From positions 1 to 64,000 of the forward strand of contig CANLVG010000008.1 in the NCBI GenBank assembly GCA_947494565.1: a stretch of DNA of 64,000 bases, read 5' to 3'. The translations under genes and the position numbers were made by a program. Origin of the DNA: an uncultured Flavobacteriaceae bacterium (GTDB lineage Bacteria; Bacteroidota; Bacteroidia; Flavobacteriales; Flavobacteriaceae). The notes under the pieces are model-generated. The model did not search any database. It worked only from the letters and a program-made list of their open reading frames with translations, and had not been told where the DNA came from. Below are positions 61,908 through 64,000 of this stretch, piece after piece. Position 1 is the first letter of the stretch; each line of letters begins with the position of its first letter.

Positions 61908-62594
61908 ATGTTAGAAGACGTACAGGCAGCAATTCCATTGGGCTTTTTTTTAAGCTTTATGATTGGGCCTGTTTTTTTTGTGCTTTTGGAAACCAGTGCT
62001 ATTAAAGGTTTCAGAGCTGCCATTGTATTTGATTTCGGGGTACTTGTCGCCGATGTAATCTTTATAACCGTTGCGTATTTCAGTAGTTTTCAGCTTTTGG
62101 AAAACCTCAGTAATCAACCCGGATTGTACGTCTTCGGTGGAGTGATTCTTCTCGTCTATGGCATAACCACTTTTGTAAAAAAGGATTCAAAAAAGAAGGC
62201 TCGGGAAACCGAAGAGAAATCGATTCAGGTCAGTAAAGGCTACCTCGGTCTTTTTGTAAAAGGTTTTCTGCTTAACTTCATTAATATAGGAGTATTGGTT
62301 TTTTGGTTGGGGGTGATTATTGTTGTCGGCCCCAGTGTAAACAATGACGCTAATCGAATTAGGGTATTCTTTGGGTCAATGCTATTGGCCTATTTTATTA
62401 CCGATGTTTTCAAAATTTTGCTCGCTAAACAACTCAAACGGAAATTGACCTCCGAACGAATTTTGATAATCAAAAAAGGACTTGGTGTTATCTTGGTAAT
62501 CTGTGGATTGGTCTTGATTACTAAGGGATTTCTGCCGAAAGACAAATTCAACATAGAAAAAGGACTGGAAGAGATTGAAAGGATTCGAGAGTAA
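61908..62594 (+). CDS. LysE-family transporter
   Basis: A 228-residue inner-membrane exporter with six helices and the LysE/RhtB pattern IPLGFFLSFMIGPVFFVLLETSAIKGFRAA and a conserved basic loop KKDSKKKARETEEKS between helices 3 and 4. It probably exports an amino acid or related compound. Confidence 0.85.
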   Translation: MLEDVQAAIPLGFFLSFMIGPVFFVLLETSAIKGFRAAIVFDFGVLVADVIFITVAYFSSFQLLENLSNQPGLYVFGGVILLVYGITTFVKKDSKKKARETEEKSIQVSKGYLGLFVKGFLLNFINIGVLVFWLGVIIVVGPSVNNDANRIRVFFGSMLLAYFITDVFKILLAKQLKRKLTSERILIIKKGLGVILVICGLVLITKGFLPKDKFNIEKGLEEIERIRE

Positions 62595-62693
62595 GAAGTA
62601 CCGAATGGAACTCAGGTAAAACTTCCTAAAACACGCGGTCGATTACCGTAGAATCTTTTTTACAATTTTAAAGCTCAGATCTGAAGAATAAAA

Positions 62694-62726
62694 AACCCTC
62701 TATCCCAATACTGGGATCAAAGGGTT
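62694..62726 (-). terminator. Terminator downstream of tRNA-Cys
   Basis: On the minus strand a two-part stem AACCCT/AGGGTT with an inner TCCCAGTATTGGGA hairpin is followed by TTTTTTATT. It starts about 9 bp after the tRNA-Cys 3' end. Confidence 0.75.
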
Positions 62727-62734
62727 GATTTTTG

Positions 62735-62805
62735 AGGCATCGAGCGGATTCGAACCGCTGTACAAGCTTTTGCAGAGCTGTGCCTAGCCACTCGGCCACG
62801 ATGCC
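62735..62805 (-). tRNA. tRNA-Cys (anticodon GCA)
   Basis: A 71-nt cloverleaf. Acceptor GGCATCG/CGATGCC, discriminator T (U73, the Cys identity base), anticodon loop CTGCAAA with GCA, T-arm with TTCGAAT. A -7 promoter box (TACCTTTG, 62818-62825) lies 13 bp upstream and a terminator follows. Confidence 0.96.
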
Positions 62806-62817
62806 TTTTAATGATTG

Positions 62818-62825
62818 CAAAGGTA
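62818..62825 (-). promoter_or_regulatory. -7 promoter box for tRNA-Cys
   Basis: On the minus strand TACCTTTG matches TAnnTTTG perfectly, 13 bp before the tRNA 5' end. The -33 region shows TTTTTC rather than TTG. Confidence 0.55.
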
Positions 62826-62850
62826 CTATGTTTTTTAACTATCGAAAAAC

Positions 62851-63213
62851 TTAAACATTCCTTTTTTCTTTTAGGATAACCGTAACTTTTTCGACATCGC
62901 CACCGATGGGCGGATTGATTTTTGAAACGGAAACTTCCGCTTTTCCAACAATGGAAATTTCTTTGAAAATACGATCTATGATACGTTTGCCAACATGCTC
63001 TAAGAGCCTTGAAGGCACTTTCATTTCCTCTTTTACGATATGGTTGATATGAACATAATCCACTGTATCCGATAAATCATCTGAATTTGAAGCCTCTTGA
63101 AGATTGGCATTGACAGTTACGTCTACCAAATACTGGCTTCCAACAATTTCCTCTTCCCTCAAACACCCATGATGGGCATAGATTTTAATGTTCTCAACTT
63201 TGATTTTCCCCAA
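62851..63213 (-). CDS. folB: Dihydroneopterin aldolase
   Basis: A 120-residue enzyme of folate synthesis that splits 7,8-dihydroneopterin. The pattern KIKVENIKIYAHHGCLREEE, QYLVDVTVNANLQEA, DTVDYVHINHIV and the C-terminal INPPIGGDVEKVTVIL fit FolB. The start is TTG at 63213, which puts the family N-terminus first; a -7 box is 16 bp upstream. Confidence 0.92.
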   Translation of the reverse strand: MGKIKVENIKIYAHHGCLREEEIVGSQYLVDVTVNANLQEASNSDDLSDTVDYVHINHIVKEEMKVPSRLLEHVGKRIIDRIFKEISIVGKAEVSVSKINPPIGGDVEKVTVILKEKRNV

Positions 63214-63229
63214 GGTGAAATGTTTTTTG

Positions 63230-63237
63230 CAAACTTA
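63230..63237 (-). promoter_or_regulatory. -7 promoter box for folB
   Basis: On the minus strand TAAGTTTG matches TAnnTTTG perfectly, 16 bp before the TTG start at 63213. No TTG element at the normal spacing is seen. Confidence 0.45.
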
Positions 63238-63281
63238 AATCAAACCAATGGAAAAAAGGAAAAGAAATAACGGCCACCGTT

Positions 63282-64000
63282 CTAATAGGTACATCTACAA
63301 TTACTGATTCCTTGAAATAGGTCGACACCGAGTGTAAGTACGTGTGTACCGGTACTATACCCCAGCAGCTCGTTCAGGATGACCTGGTAAGAGTATCCGA
63401 AATAAAAATTGTTCTTCTTCAACCCGATAATGGGTGCCACATAAAGGGGATCTCCGATTTGATCGTTCAAAAAGCGATAGGTAAAACCGGCATAATAATA
63501 GTCCTCAAAATCATACCATCTGAACTTGACGTTTAAATCGGTCACGGACCGACCGTCGCTTTCGAAAAGTTGGAAAAATACAGACGGTTCGATTTCCAAA
63601 TTACTATTTCTGTTCTTTTTATACCGGTAACCCGTATATACATAGTAGTTTCTCAACCGATTTGGCTCAAAAACAGGATTGAACTTCGTCAAATCCTTGT
63701 TGATCAGATTCGAGGCATTCCCACTGAAATAAAACTTGTCCCACCGATATAGAAAACCCACGTCAAAATTATGGTTCGTAGTTGCACGGTCGTCGGTAAC
63801 GCTCGGGTCCAATGCATCGAAGTTTTCAATGTCGATACGAAATTGATTGAAGTTATAAGATAGTCCGAACGAAAGAAATTTATCGTCATAGCGATCAATG
63901 GTCAAGTGATGCGCAAAAGAAATACGTGCACCACGTTGTTTGGTTTCTCCATTACTATCATTGTACAAGAGTGTTCCAAGACCTGATTGTTCCCCTATAC
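63282..64000 (-). CDS. PorP/SprF-family membrane protein, partial (cut by the window edge)
   Basis: At least 239 residues, without the N-terminus, since the frame stays open to the end of the window. It is a beta-barrel-type outer-membrane protein of the PorP/SprF group tied to type IX secretion and gliding: GLGTLLYNDSNGETKQRGARISFAHHL, LSFGLSYNFNQFRIDIENFD, HNFDVGFLYRWDKFYFSGNASNL, PSVFFQLFESDGRSVTDLNVKFR and the final FYFGYSYQVILNELLGYSTGTHVLTLGVDLF. Alternating aromatic strands are clear. The stop is just after a C-rich end (NCRCTY). Confidence 0.82.
   Translation of the reverse strand, partial: IGEQSGLGTLLYNDSNGETKQRGARISFAHHLTIDRYDDKFLSFGLSYNFNQFRIDIENFDALDPSVTDDRATTNHNFDVGFLYRWDKFYFSGNASNLINKDLTKFNPVFEPNRLRNYYVYTGYRYKKNRNSNLEIEPSVFFQLFESDGRSVTDLNVKFRWYDFEDYYYAGFTYRFLNDQIGDPLYVAPIIGLKKNNFYFGYSYQVILNELLGYSTGTHVLTLGVDLFQGISNCRCTY

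Noticed and set aside
1-64000. CRISPR arrays, transposases, phage genes
   Set aside because: No regular spacer-repeat array, transposase or phage structural gene was seen.

Overview
The window looks like chromosomal DNA from a marine member of the Flavobacteriaceae (Bacteroidota). The support is a PorP/SprF-type protein, a head-GIN (DUF2807) protein, S41 peptidase next to rnpA, LolC/E, LepA, RNase R and RpiB genes, and several copies of the Bacteroidota -7 promoter box TAnnTTTG. The genus cannot be named from the sequence alone. There are no rRNA genes, no CRISPR array, no recognisable transposase and no phage genes. Two tRNA genes are present, one with anticodon CAT (1054-1127) and tRNA-Cys (62735-62805), both on the minus strand.

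Layout. 1-1053 is an AT-rich, repeat-rich accessory strip with one orphan gene, on the 3' side of the CAT tRNA. 1184-4288 is housekeeping (mce, rbfA, LolC/E permease, dusB). 4530-12131 is a tightly packed seven-gene co-directional run: a haem-binding PSD1/DUF1549-DUF1553 lipoprotein, a Tat-exported DUF1501 protein, a divergent Lgt-like membrane protein, a radical SAM enzyme of the Tes/MJ0619 type, and three tandem paralogous two-helix membrane peptides. lepA follows. 14156-23948 holds a cation/proton antiporter with an RCK domain, an APC permease fused to universal-stress domains, an MBL hydrolase overlapping an SMP-30 protein, a subtilisin lipoprotein and an M1 aminopeptidase. 24010-27063 is a two-gene operon of a GCS2-CBS ligase and an aspartoacylase-like zinc enzyme. 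rnpA and a C-terminal processing peptidase follow.

29196-49285 is a large catabolic region: exported DinB, SMP-30/SDR/VOC operon, DUF1080, GH20 hexosaminidase, an HGSNAT-like membrane acetyltransferase, then a roughly 13-kb plus-strand run (SGNH esterase, S10 carboxypeptidase, six-hairpin glycosidase, PqqB-like MBL protein, fructosamine kinase, PQQ/haem c dehydrogenase, Gfo/Idh/MocA oxidoreductase, acyl-CoA ligase, a 39-residue membrane peptide and a sodium:solute symporter). Together these suggest hydrolysis, oxidation and uptake of glycoconjugate-derived sugars or sugar acids, but the substrate is not visible in the sequence.

49293-56247 holds a second exported DinB, an NlpC/P60 lipoprotein and a small, AT-richer surface-glycan cluster (aminotransferase, GT39-like membrane protein, hexapeptide acyltransferase, GT2). 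56325-64000 returns to housekeeping (ElaA, CDF transporter, rpiB, rnr, head-GIN, LysE, folB, PorP/SprF). Between rpiB and rnr lies a 613-bp AT-rich gap with DnaA-box-like words.

The best candidate for an undescribed system is the Lgt-like/Tes-like pair with its three small membrane partners (9296-12131), read here as a possible membrane-lipid modification module. The second is the PQQ/fructosamine-kinase/acyl-CoA-ligase/symporter run (36316-49285). Both are inferences from gene order and visible motifs. No searches could be run.
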